From CAIYRG01 sp036273455 (lineage in GTDB: Bacteria; Pseudomonadota; Alphaproteobacteria; Micropepsales; Micropepsaceae), in contig DASUHP010000024.1 of NCBI GenBank assembly GCA_036273455.1, forward strand, positions 1 to 64,000: a stretch of DNA of 64,000 nt. Reading direction: 5' to 3'. The notes below the pieces were generated by a model. The model ran no database searches. It had not been told where the DNA came from and saw only the letters and a program-made list of their open reading frames with translations. Both the position numbers and the translations under genes were made by a program. This document shows, one piece after another, positions 43,920 to 52,294 of this stretch; the stretch's first letter is position 1; every line of letters starts with the position of its first letter.

Positions 43920-44936
43920 TTACGGCCTTATGCCTGCGATCCGCGTCCGGATATGCGTGATCATCGTGCCGCTGGTTGTGTAGAGGCCCATCGCGTCCGC
44001 ATCGCCCCAGGCGAGATTGGACAGCCGCTCGGGCGTCAGGATTGTGCCGAGATGCCGGCCCTGGGGCGAAATAATCCAGATTCCGGCGGGGCCGGAATCC
44101 CAGACATTGCCGCGGACATCGATCTTCATGCCGTCCGGCGCACCCGGGCGGTTGTCGGCAGACATATCGATAAACAGCCGCCGGTTCGTGGCCGTGCCAT
44201 CGGGCCGCACATCGTAAGCATAGACTTTCTTTGGCCGGATATCGTTTACATAGAGCATGCGTTCGTCGGGTGAAAATGCGATTCCGTTTGGCGTATCCAG
44301 TTTGCCGTCGAGCAGGGTCAGTTTGCCGTCTTTCAGCAGATACACGCCGGTGTGCGGCACTCCTTCAGGCGGCATTTCATCGGTCGTTACCGAACTCTTG
44401 CGGATGTCGGTGAAATAGACTGCCCCGTCGGAGCGGATGACGAGGTCGTTTGGCGCGTTGAGATGGCGGCCCTCGAATTTATCTGCAAGCACGGTGACGC
44501 GGCCGTCCGGCTCACGCCGCATGATCCGGCCTGAACCCATGGCGGTGAATACCAGCCGTCCCTGCTTGTCCAGTGTTTCGCCGTTGGGTCCGACCTGGAG
44601 GAATTTCTCGCCATTGCGTTCGAATGAGATCGCCGACGAACTGTCCTTGCCGGTCCACACATCAGCCAGATATGTCGAGGCCTGACGAGTCTGGGGATCG
44701 AGCTGGATGACCTGGTTGCGCACCAGATCGCTGAAGGTCAGAAAATCGCCTTCGCGGCCATGATGCCAGACCGGTCCTTCGAAGAACCCATCCTGATCGC
44801 GGATCAGGACTTCCACTTTGGTGTCCGGCGCCACCAGCGCGTCCAGACCGGGATCGAGTTTTTCAATCGCCATTTGTGCATGTACGCCCCCACCGGCTAT
44901 CGCCGCTGCGGCAACCAATATTGCGATCCACCTCAT
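43920..44936 (-). CDS. SMP-30/gluconolactonase family protein, exported
   Basis: 338 residues with a signal peptide (MRWIAILVAAAAIAGGGVHA). The six-bladed propeller is marked by FFEGPVWHHGREGDFLTFSDLV (metal-binding Glu), RHLNAPNDLVIRSDGAVYFTDI, DTPNGIAFSPDERMLYVNDI and APDGMKIDVRGNVWDSGPAGIWI. Enzymes of this family are Ca- or Zn-dependent lactonases that open sugar lactones; an export signal points to a periplasmic substrate. The KirBac gene starts 3 nt after its stop, so the two are probably cotranscribed. Confidence 0.88.
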   Translation of the reverse strand: MRWIAILVAAAAIAGGGVHAQMAIEKLDPGLDALVAPDTKVEVLIRDQDGFFEGPVWHHGREGDFLTFSDLVRNQVIQLDPQTRQASTYLADVWTGKDSSSAISFERNGEKFLQVGPNGETLDKQGRLVFTAMGSGRIMRREPDGRVTVLADKFEGRHLNAPNDLVIRSDGAVYFTDIRKSSVTTDEMPPEGVPHTGVYLLKDGKLTLLDGKLDTPNGIAFSPDERMLYVNDIRPKKVYAYDVRPDGTATNRRLFIDMSADNRPGAPDGMKIDVRGNVWDSGPAGIWIISPQGRHLGTILTPERLSNLAWGDADAMGLYTTSGTMITHIRTRIAGIRP

Positions 44937-44979
44937 GACTTCCCCGCTGCAAAACCGGTCATTGTCATGATAGCACGCA

Positions 44980-45342
44980 CTAATCGCGGGTGAGCCCCTG
45001 ATCGGTGAGCCCGCGCAGATAGGTGCCCCATTTCATTTCGTGTTCGCGCCCGAGTTCGCGGAGATAGCTCCAGGTGTAGAGGCCGGAATCATGGCCATCG
45101 TCGAATATGATCCGCACGGCGTAATGGCCGACCGGTTCCAGCGCGGTGATTTTTACCTTGCGCTTGCCTGGTACAAAGCGCCGTTCTTGTGCCGAATGTC
45201 CCTGAACTTCTGCGCTCGGAGATTCTACGCGCAGATATTCCGCCTTCAGGGCATGATTCTCGCCATTGTCAAAATGGATGGTCAGAACGTCTTTGGACGC
45301 GTTGACCCGCAATTCTGCGGGCCATGGCTCGGCGCTGCTCAC
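44980..45342 (-). CDS. DUF971 protein (gamma-butyrobetaine hydroxylase-like N-terminal domain)
   Basis: 120 residues consisting of one DUF971 domain: ELRVNASKDVLTIHFDNGENHALKAEYLRVESPSAEVQGH, then VKITALEPVGHYAVRIIFDDGHDSGLYTWSYLREL. In eukaryotes this domain sits at the N-terminus of gamma-butyrobetaine hydroxylase; bacterial stand-alone copies are linked to iron-sulfur or Mrp-type proteins in some genomes, but their role is unproven. Its start overlaps the stop of the Trm112-like gene by four bases. Confidence 0.85.
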   Translation of the reverse strand: MSSAEPWPAELRVNASKDVLTIHFDNGENHALKAEYLRVESPSAEVQGHSAQERRFVPGKRKVKITALEPVGHYAVRIIFDDGHDSGLYTWSYLRELGREHEMKWGTYLRGLTDQGLTRD

Positions 45343-45524
45343 GTCCGTTCGGGTTCGTCAAGATTGCGTGCTTCTTCCGGCAGCATCACCGGAATACCGT
45401 CACGAATCGGGTAGGCGAGATTGGCGCGTTTGCTGATCAGTTCCTGCCGCTCACGATCGTAAATCAAAGGTCCTTTGGTGACCGGACAGACGAGGATTTC
45501 CAGCAGTTTCGGATCGATTTCCAT
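45339..45524 (-). CDS. Trm112-family small protein
   Basis: 61 residues from the ATG at 45524, with GAAAG 8 nt upstream; a TTG 15 nt earlier is less likely. It matches the YcaR/Trm112 pattern: EIDPKLLEILVCPVTKGPL, LISKRANLAYPIRDGIPVMLPEEAR. Only one of the cysteines of zinc-binding relatives is kept. In eukaryotes and archaea Trm112 activates several methyltransferases; bacterial copies of this type often accompany LPS or lipid A genes. It lies between the LON-domain and DUF971 genes with overlapping or touching ends. Confidence 0.88.
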   Translation of the reverse strand: MEIDPKLLEILVCPVTKGPLIYDRERQELISKRANLAYPIRDGIPVMLPEEARNLDEPERT

Positions 45525-45539
45525 TCGTTCGGCTTTCAA

Positions 45540-46211
45540 TCAATTGATCGACTGTGTTCCGCCGGCGGGCGTTGCCGATGCATTTGCCAGCTCCAAAAGG
45601 GCAATCAGCACTTCGGACCGCTCCTTTAGTCCCGGCGCTTCCAGCAATGCCTGCTTTTCGCCCGACGCGAACGGGCACAGCATCGAGAGCGCATTGACGA
45701 GCGTCTCAGCCGGCGCGTCTTCGACCGACTTCCAGTCGGTCTGCATCGCGCGCCCGGTGAGATATGGTTTGAGCGCATGCAGTAGCCGCTCGCGGGCGAT
45801 CGGTGGGTCTTCGGTCTGCTGAAGATCGCCGGCAAAGAGAGCGTAGTCGGCCGCGATCTGGCGGAACGGCGTGGACACTTCGCGCTCGCTCGCGACATGA
45901 AAGCGGCAGATTCCGGTCAGCGTGACAAGATAGCGGCCGTCATCCGTTTCACTGTATTCCGTGATGCGTCCGGCGCAGCCCACTTGCGCAAACACCGGCC
46001 GCCTGGACTTTTCCTCTGCGGCATCGCGCGGCTGTACCATGCCTATGACGCGGTTCTGGTCCATGGCCGTATCGATCATCGCGAGATAGCGCGGTTCGAA
46101 GATGTTGAGCGGCAGCCTGGTTCGCGGCAACAGGACAACACCGGCCAATGGAAAGACCGGAATGACGGGCGGCAGATCGCCGGTGTTTCGATAGCGGCGC
46201 GGTGCGGACAT
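45540..46211 (-). CDS. LON peptidase substrate-binding-domain protein
   Basis: 223 residues. It contains only the N-terminal LON domain: PVIPVFPLAGVVLLPRTRLPLNIFEPRYLAMIDTAM (about 17-52), then GMVQPRD and GCAGRITEYSETDDGRYLVTLTGICRF. There is no AAA or protease module. Stand-alone LON-domain proteins are common in alphaproteobacteria, next to this thioredoxin and Trm112 group; their role is thought to be in protein quality control but is not established. It starts 3 nt after the thioredoxin/TPR gene ends. Confidence 0.88.
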   Translation of the reverse strand: MSAPRRYRNTGDLPPVIPVFPLAGVVLLPRTRLPLNIFEPRYLAMIDTAMDQNRVIGMVQPRDAAEEKSRRPVFAQVGCAGRITEYSETDDGRYLVTLTGICRFHVASEREVSTPFRQIAADYALFAGDLQQTEDPPIARERLLHALKPYLTGRAMQTDWKSVEDAPAETLVNALSMLCPFASGEKQALLEAPGLKERSEVLIALLELANASATPAGGTQSIN

Positions 46212-46214
46212 GGC

Positions 46215-47192
46215 TCAGGAAAACAGTATGGAGGAGAGACGCCGCCGGCCGGCGAGCGTCCGCGGGTCGGCAGGCCCCATGGCATCGAACAGGGTCAGCA
46301 GATGTTTACGTGCCGCATCGTCGTTCCATTTGCGGTCACGGCGGATGATCTCCAGCAGCTGATCGATGGCGGCGTCACGCGCGCCTTTGCCGTCGAGCAC
46401 CAAAGCGAGATCGAACCGCGCCTCCAGATCAGCCGGATTGGCCGCAATCCTTGCATTGAGCTGTCCGGCGTTGCCGGCCGCCGCCGCGCGCTCTTTCAGA
46501 GAGAGTTCTGCTTCGGCCGCGCGGTAGTCCTCGTCCGAAGCGCCATCAGGCTTGACCAGCTTCAGGGTCTTCCTTGCGCGATCGAGATCTCCGCTTTCGA
46601 GGTAACAGCGCGCCAGCCCGGCCACAGCTTTGGGATTGCCGGGGTCTTCTTGCAGGACCTGGCCGAAAAGCTGCGCTGCCCGAGCGAGGTCATGTTTGCC
46701 GAGCGCGTCGGCTGCAGCCGTCAGCAGGTCAGTCTCGTCCTCCGCCGCGGCGGGGGCCAGCGGACCGGCCAGACCTTCGATGAACTGACGCAGCTGACTC
46801 TCGGGGATGGCGCCCATGAATCCGTCGATCGGCTGCCCCTGTTTGAAGGCATACACCGTCGGAATGGACTGGATTCGCAGTTGCTGCGCGATTTCCGGAT
46901 TTTCGTCGATATTCACCTTGACCAGACGCACCGCGCCGTTGGCTTCGCTCACCAGCCGTTCCAGCATCGGGCCGAGTTGTTTGCATGGCCCGCACCATGG
47001 CGCCCAGAAATCGACGATCACCGGCACTTCCATGGACGCTTCGAGCACATCGGCTGCAAAGGTCTCGAGGCCGGAATCCTTGATCAGTGCACCCGACGCA
47101 CCGGTTTTTTTCGGCCCTTGCGGACCGTCAGTCCGGGCCGGAGACGATTTGCCTTTCAGCGGCCGTCCGGCGGCATCGATCAGGGAAGCCAT
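46215..47192 (-). CDS. Thioredoxin-domain/TPR co-chaperone (CnoX/YbbN-like)
   Basis: 325 residues. An N-terminal thioredoxin domain (about 40-150) holds the intact redox site WCGPC (Cys67, Cys70), and it is followed by TPR repeats (LGKHDLARAAQLFGQVLQEDPGNPKAVAGLARCYLESGDLDRARKTL) to the end. This is the CnoX (YbbN) architecture; CnoX protects proteins from oxidation and hands them to GroEL/ES. E. coli CnoX has lost its CxxC, so the intact motif here suggests reductase activity is kept. The gene lies 63 nt downstream of gyrB and leads a tight group of four small genes. Confidence 0.9.
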   Translation of the reverse strand: MASLIDAAGRPLKGKSSPARTDGPQGPKKTGASGALIKDSGLETFAADVLEASMEVPVIVDFWAPWCGPCKQLGPMLERLVSEANGAVRLVKVNIDENPEIAQQLRIQSIPTVYAFKQGQPIDGFMGAIPESQLRQFIEGLAGPLAPAAAEDETDLLTAAADALGKHDLARAAQLFGQVLQEDPGNPKAVAGLARCYLESGDLDRARKTLKLVKPDGASDEDYRAAEAELSLKERAAAAGNAGQLNARIAANPADLEARFDLALVLDGKGARDAAIDQLLEIIRRDRKWNDDAARKHLLTLFDAMGPADPRTLAGRRRLSSILFS

Positions 47193-47255
47193 TGTCTGCC
47201 TAAATGGGGATTTCTTGGCCCAAACATGGTTGCTTATGGCCGAAAAGCCAAGCCT

Positions 47256-49691
47256 CTAAACGTCGAGATTGGCGACGCTGAGCGCATTTTCCTGGATGAA
47301 TTCCCGTCGCGGCTCGACCAATTCGCCCATCAGTTTGGCAAACAGATCGTCGGCATCGTCGGCATGTTCCACCTTCACCTGCAGCAGGGTGCGGGCGTTG
47401 TCGTCCAGGGTCGTCTCCCACAGCTGCGTTGGGTTCATTTCGCCAAGGCCCTTATAGCGTTGCAGCGACAGGCCGTGCCGGCCCCATTCCAGCACCGCAT
47501 CGAGCAATTGCGTGGGTGCCCGCACATCGCGCGTATCGTCCTTGCGCTTCAGAACACCGGCCTTGAGGTAAGTCGACTGCAGCTCGCTGGCCATGCGGTC
47601 CAATTTTCGGGCGTCGGCGCTGGCGATCAGCGCGCCATCAATGGCGATGGTTTCGGTGACCCCTCGAACTTCGCGCCGGAAGCGCAAACCTCCGTCTGCG
47701 GTCGGTTCGCCTTTCCATCCTCGTTCCGTTTCGTCCGACAGCAAATCGAGCCGGTGCGCGATATAGACGGCCGCCTGTTCCGCTTTTTCGCGGTCCGACA
47801 GCAGTTCGGGATTCAGTGCGCCGGCAATCGCGGCCTGCTCCAGCAGAAACCGCGGATAATGGCGCGGAAATCCGTGCAGCGCGGTGTGCGCCACGCGAGC
47901 GCGCTCCACCAGATGGTCGAGATCCGCGCCGGCAATCGTCTCCCCGTTGAACAGCGTCAGCACGCAATCCTTCAGACCTTCCGAAACCAGATGGTTTTCG
48001 AGATCACGTTCGTCTTTGAGGTAGCGCTCGGATTTCCCGCGGCTGGCTTTGTACAGAGGCGGCTGTGCGATAAAGATGTGACCGCGCTCGATCAGTTCTG
48101 GCATCTGGCGATAAAAAAATGTCAGCAGCAGAGTCCGAATATGCGCCCCATCGACATCGGCGTCGGTCATGATGATGATTTTGTGGTAGCGCAATTTATC
48201 GGCATTGAATTCGTCACGGCCGATGCCGGTGCCCAGTGCCGTAATCAGAGTGGCAATTTCCTGGCTCGACAGCATTTTGTCGAGTTTCGCCCGTTCAACA
48301 TTCAGGATCTTTCCGCGCAAGGGCAGCACGGCCTGGTTGGCGCGATTGCGGCCCTGTTTTGCCGAGCCGCCTGCCGAATCCCCTTCCACCAGGAACAATT
48401 CGCATTTTGACGGATCGCGTTCCTGACAGTCGGCAAGCTTGCCCGGCAGTGAGTTGCCGTCCAGCGCGCCTTTGCGGCGCGTCAACTCGCGGGCTTTGCG
48501 CGCAGCCTCACGCGCCTGCGCCGCCTCAATCACCTTCTGCACGATGGCGCGCGCATCCGAAGGGTGTTCCTCGAACCAACCGCCAAGCTGTTCAAGGATG
48601 ACGCCTTCAACCGACGGCCGCACCTCCGACGACACCAGCTTATCCTTGGTCTGCGAGGAGAATTTCGGATCGGGCACTTTTACCGACAGCACGCAGGTCA
48701 GCCCTTCGCGACAATCCTCTCCGGTCAATGGAACCTTATCCTTTTTGCCGATGCCGGATTCGTCGGCATATTTCGTGACGACGCGGGTCAGAGCGGCGCG
48801 GAATCCAGCGAGGTGCGTGCCGCCATCCCGCTGTGGGATGTTGTTCGTGAAGCACAGCATATTCTCGTGATAGGAATCGTTCCACGACACGGCGGCTTCG
48901 ACGCGAATGCCGTCCCGGTCGGCGGCGAGCAGGATCGGCTGTCCGATCAGTCCTGTCTTTGTGCGATCGAGATAGCGGACAAAGGCGTCCAGCCCTCCGT
49001 CATATTTCAGTATGACTTCCTTTTTTTCCACGCCCCGCCGGTCATTCAGGCGGATGCTGAGTCCGGAATTCAGAAATGCGAGTTCGCGCAGCCGATGTTC
49101 CAGAGTGGCGAAATCGAACTCGGTCCGCGTGAAAGTTTTCGGACTGGGCAGGAATGTCACTTCCGTGCCGCGGCGTCCTTTCGCTTCGCCGGTTTCCGCC
49201 AGGGGCGCAACCGGATCGCCGTCGCCGAAGCGCATGTAATGCTCCTTGCCTTCGCGCCAGATTCGCAAGTCCAGCCACTCGGAAAGGGCATTCACCACCG
49301 AAACTCCGACGCCGTGCAAACCGCCGGAGACTTTGTACGCATTCTGCTCGAATTTGCCGCCGGCATGCAGCTGCGTCATGATCACTTCGGCGGCCGACAC
49401 ACCTTCGCCGGGGTGGATATCCACCGGAATGCCGCGGCCATTGTCGCGCACGGTGCAGGAGCCATCGGGATTTAATTCCACTTCGACGAGGTCGCAAAAG
49501 CCCGCGAGCGCTTCGTCGATGGCATTGTCGATGACTTCATACACCATATGGTGCAGGCCGGAGCCGTCATCGGTATCGCCAATATACATGCCGGGACGCT
49601 TGCGTACGGCATCAAGGCCTTTCAGCACCTTGATGGAGCCGGCGTCGTAAGTCTCGGCACCGCCATTGGATTTGATCACTTCGTCGTTCAT
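47256..49691 (-). CDS. gyrB: DNA gyrase subunit B
   Basis: 811 residues. GHKL ATPase domain: KRPGMYIGDTDDGSGLHHMVYEVIDNAIDEALAG and the ATP lid GLHGVGVSVVNALSEW. The Toprim domain has LFLVEGDSAGGSAKQGRNR and DADVDGAHIRTLLLTFFYR, and the C-terminal tail has QRYKGLGEMNPTQLWETTLD. With GyrA it introduces negative supercoils ahead of replication forks. The order dnaA-dnaN-recF-gyrB is the ancestral bacterial arrangement; here an 87-nt gap separates it from recF. Confidence 0.97.
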   Translation of the reverse strand: MNDEVIKSNGGAETYDAGSIKVLKGLDAVRKRPGMYIGDTDDGSGLHHMVYEVIDNAIDEALAGFCDLVEVELNPDGSCTVRDNGRGIPVDIHPGEGVSAAEVIMTQLHAGGKFEQNAYKVSGGLHGVGVSVVNALSEWLDLRIWREGKEHYMRFGDGDPVAPLAETGEAKGRRGTEVTFLPSPKTFTRTEFDFATLEHRLRELAFLNSGLSIRLNDRRGVEKKEVILKYDGGLDAFVRYLDRTKTGLIGQPILLAADRDGIRVEAAVSWNDSYHENMLCFTNNIPQRDGGTHLAGFRAALTRVVTKYADESGIGKKDKVPLTGEDCREGLTCVLSVKVPDPKFSSQTKDKLVSSEVRPSVEGVILEQLGGWFEEHPSDARAIVQKVIEAAQAREAARKARELTRRKGALDGNSLPGKLADCQERDPSKCELFLVEGDSAGGSAKQGRNRANQAVLPLRGKILNVERAKLDKMLSSQEIATLITALGTGIGRDEFNADKLRYHKIIIMTDADVDGAHIRTLLLTFFYRQMPELIERGHIFIAQPPLYKASRGKSERYLKDERDLENHLVSEGLKDCVLTLFNGETIAGADLDHLVERARVAHTALHGFPRHYPRFLLEQAAIAGALNPELLSDREKAEQAAVYIAHRLDLLSDETERGWKGEPTADGGLRFRREVRGVTETIAIDGALIASADARKLDRMASELQSTYLKAGVLKRKDDTRDVRAPTQLLDAVLEWGRHGLSLQRYKGLGEMNPTQLWETTLDDNARTLLQVKVEHADDADDLFAKLMGELVEPRREFIQENALSVANLDV

Positions 49692-49778
49692 CTACTCACC
49701 GATGCCAGGCGGCAGGATCGTCGAAATCGATCAAGGCCGCGTAAATTCGAGGAAAAATAACGATGCCACGTGGCGGAA

Positions 49779-50984
49779 TCATGGGCTGACTCCGGCCGTA
49801 ATGAAGCGGTTGCTGTCGATGGTGACGAAGGCGGCAGTCTGGTTCAACGGCCCAAATAGCTCGCGGTCGGTTCCAGTTAGCCATGCCTGCGAATTCAGTG
49901 CCACGAGTTCATCGAACAGGGCAGCGCGGCGCTGTGCATCGAGATGTGCTGCGATTTCATCGAGCAGCAGCATGGGGGCAACCCCGTGGCGTTTGCGCTT
50001 CAGCCAGGCATCGGCAAGCACGATGGAAATCAGCAGCGCTTTCTGCTCGCCGGTCGAACATTCTCGCGCATCGCTGCACTTGGCCACGTGCTCGACCTCG
50101 AGATCGGAGGTGTGTGGTCCGCAATGCGTGCGGCCCGAGTCCCGATCGCGCTCGCGCGAAGCAGCCAGCGTTTCGGCCAGCACCGCCGTGTCGGCTGCAA
50201 TGTCGCCGTTTTCGCCTGCAAGCGAAAGGCGGGCACATGGGAAGGCGCCTTCCGCACGCCGGGCGTTCAGTTCATGGTTCAAACATGCAACAATTTCGTG
50301 CCGGGCGGCGTTGATCGCGCTTCCTTCCTCAGCCATGGTCTTTTCGAGCGCATCGAGCCAGGGACCGCGCCGGGTGCCGTCGCGTAACAGCCGCAGGCGA
50401 TCGGACATTGCACGTTCGTAGCGCGCGGATTTTCTCGCGTGACTTGGGACCAGAGCGAATACGAGCCGGTCGAGAAAGCGCCTCCGCATTTGAGCGCCTT
50501 CAAGAAACAGCCGGTCCATCGCCGGCGTCAGCCACAGGATGGAGATCAGTTCTGCGACTTCGGCGGCATCGGCCGGCGCACCATTGAGGTGAAATACACG
50601 CCGCGGCTGGCTAGCACCGGTCGCCATGCAGCCGGTTCCGACCTGCCACTCGCCCTCGCCCGAACGCGACACCGTGGCCGAGATCGACCAATTGGTGGTC
50701 TGCTCGCCGTTCGCAGCTTTTCGCGGAATGGCGGCGAGTTTGGCGCCGCGAAGTCCGCGGCCGGGCGACAGCAGAGAGACCGCTTCCAGGACATTTGTTT
50801 TGCCGATGCCATTCCCGCCATACAGCACCACCAGGCCGGCATCCACGCAAAGCTCGCTTTCTGGATAGGAGCGGAAGCGCTGCAGCGCGATGCGGGTCGC
50901 CGCCAATGCGCATGCGGACGCAGCCGCAATTCCGGCGGCTTCGCGCAAATCGGCGAATGGCGAAGACAAAATCTCGTATCCCAA
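49779..50984 (-). CDS. recF: DNA replication/repair protein RecF
   Basis: 401 residues. ABC/SMC-like ATPase: Walker A YGGNGIGKTN (55-64), LSPGRGLRGAKL, signature CSTGEQKALLISIVLADAWL and Walker B MLLLDEIAAHLD. It loads RecA with RecO and RecR at gapped DNA. The reading starts at a TTG (50984) with AGGA 9 nt upstream; it places about 28 residues ahead of the usual N-terminus (TRIALQRFRSYPESEL), so a TTG further down (Leu27) is possible. It begins 11 nt after dnaN ends. Confidence 0.94.
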   Translation of the reverse strand: MGYEILSSPFADLREAAGIAAASACALAATRIALQRFRSYPESELCVDAGLVVLYGGNGIGKTNVLEAVSLLSPGRGLRGAKLAAIPRKAANGEQTTNWSISATVSRSGEGEWQVGTGCMATGASQPRRVFHLNGAPADAAEVAELISILWLTPAMDRLFLEGAQMRRRFLDRLVFALVPSHARKSARYERAMSDRLRLLRDGTRRGPWLDALEKTMAEEGSAINAARHEIVACLNHELNARRAEGAFPCARLSLAGENGDIAADTAVLAETLAASRERDRDSGRTHCGPHTSDLEVEHVAKCSDARECSTGEQKALLISIVLADAWLKRKRHGVAPMLLLDEIAAHLDAQRRAALFDELVALNSQAWLTGTDRELFGPLNQTAAFVTIDSNRFITAGVSP

Positions 50985-50995
50985 ACGTAAGTTTC

Positions 50996-52117
50996 CTAAA
51001 CCCGCATCGGCATCAGGACATAAAGCGTGCGCTTGTCCTCCGTATCCTCGATGAGGGTTGGCGAACCGGCATCGGCGAGGAGAAAACGCACGTCCTTGCC
51101 GGTGATTTGGCCGGTGATATCCAGCAGATAGCGAGAGTTGAATCCGATCTCAATGGGACCGGCATTGTAGTTTGCGCCAATCTCTTCGCTTGCGGTGCCC
51201 GATTCCGGATTGACCACAGACAGCAACACTTTGTCGCTGTCGAGATTCAGCTTCACCGCACGGGTCTTCTCCTGGGATATCGTCGAAACCCGGTCGACCG
51301 CCTGGGCAAAGTCCTTCGCATCCATGGTCAGAACCTTGTCGTTGGCCGTCGGTATCACCCGCTGGTAATCCGGAAATGTGCCGTCGATCAGTTTGGATGT
51401 CAGTTCGACGGCGGCAAAGGTGAATTGCACCTTGTTGTCCGACAGTCCGATTTCGATCGCGCCATCGGCATCGTCCAGCAGCCGGCGCAGCTCCGAAACC
51501 GTCTTGCGCGGAATAATGATTCCGGGAATCTCCTGGGCGCCCTCGGGAAGCTCCAGTTCGAAGCGCGCCAGGCGGTGTCCGTCGGTCGCCACCGCCTTGA
51601 GGCTTTCCTCGTTTCCCTGTTTGGCCGCGTGAATATAGATGCCGTTCAGGTAAAAGCGCGTCTCCTCACTCGAGATCGCAAACCGGGTTTTCTCGATCAG
51701 GCTCACGAGATCGGCGGCCGTAAGGCGGAATTTATAGGGCAAACTGCCCGCGGCCATTTGCGGGAAATCCTCATGCGGCAGGCAGGAAAGTTCAAATCGG
51801 ATACTTCCGGCCGAAACCGACAATCTTCCGCTGTCCCCTCCGATCGCCTCGGCCTGGACCTGGGAACCGTCAGGCATCTTGCGCACGATGTCGTAAAGCA
51901 TGTGCGCAGGAGCGGTGGTGCTGCCGGTCCGGATCACGTCGCCATGGAGGGATTCCACGATCTGGATGTCGAGATCGGTTGCCGTCAGGCGCAATCCGCC
52001 TTTGGCTGCTTCGATGAGAACGTTGGACAGGATGGGAATGGTATTGCGGCGCTCAACCACGCTCTGAACATGGCCGAGGGCCTTCAGAAAAGCGCTACGT
52101 TCGACATTTATTTTCAT
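50996..52117 (-). CDS. dnaN: DNA polymerase III sliding clamp (beta subunit)
   Basis: 373 residues from the ATG at 52117 (family N-terminus MKINVERSAFLKALGHVQSVVERRNTIPILSNVLIEA). Three clamp domains can be followed, with AHMLYDIVRKMPDGSQV, FYLNGIYIHA...VATDGHRLARFELELPEG and the C-terminal YVLMPMRV that fits the clamp-binding pocket region. It tethers the replicative polymerase to DNA. A 177-nt gap separates it from dnaA; I see no exact DnaA box there. Confidence 0.96.
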   Translation of the reverse strand: MKINVERSAFLKALGHVQSVVERRNTIPILSNVLIEAAKGGLRLTATDLDIQIVESLHGDVIRTGSTTAPAHMLYDIVRKMPDGSQVQAEAIGGDSGRLSVSAGSIRFELSCLPHEDFPQMAAGSLPYKFRLTAADLVSLIEKTRFAISSEETRFYLNGIYIHAAKQGNEESLKAVATDGHRLARFELELPEGAQEIPGIIIPRKTVSELRRLLDDADGAIEIGLSDNKVQFTFAAVELTSKLIDGTFPDYQRVIPTANDKVLTMDAKDFAQAVDRVSTISQEKTRAVKLNLDSDKVLLSVVNPESGTASEEIGANYNAGPIEIGFNSRYLLDITGQITGKDVRFLLADAGSPTLIEDTEDKRTLYVLMPMRV

Positions 52118-52294
52118 GCGGCTGGAATCCGGCAAAGCAGCAAAAACGGCTATGAAAAACCCACCCCTGGTGCCAAAAAATCACGGCCGCCACAGGCGAT
52201 TCTTCAGCCGCAACAATAGCCGTTATTCGGTCCGCAAGCGAATCGCGCGCCCACGATTTCCGTGCATTTTTGCAGCTCTGTAACCGCGCGAAAT

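Noticed and set aside
45897..48410. 837-codon plus-strand open frame opposite the LON-domain, thioredoxin/TPR and gyrB genes
   Set aside because: It is the antisense shadow of three well-supported genes, caused by high GC content; the protein has no recognisable domain.
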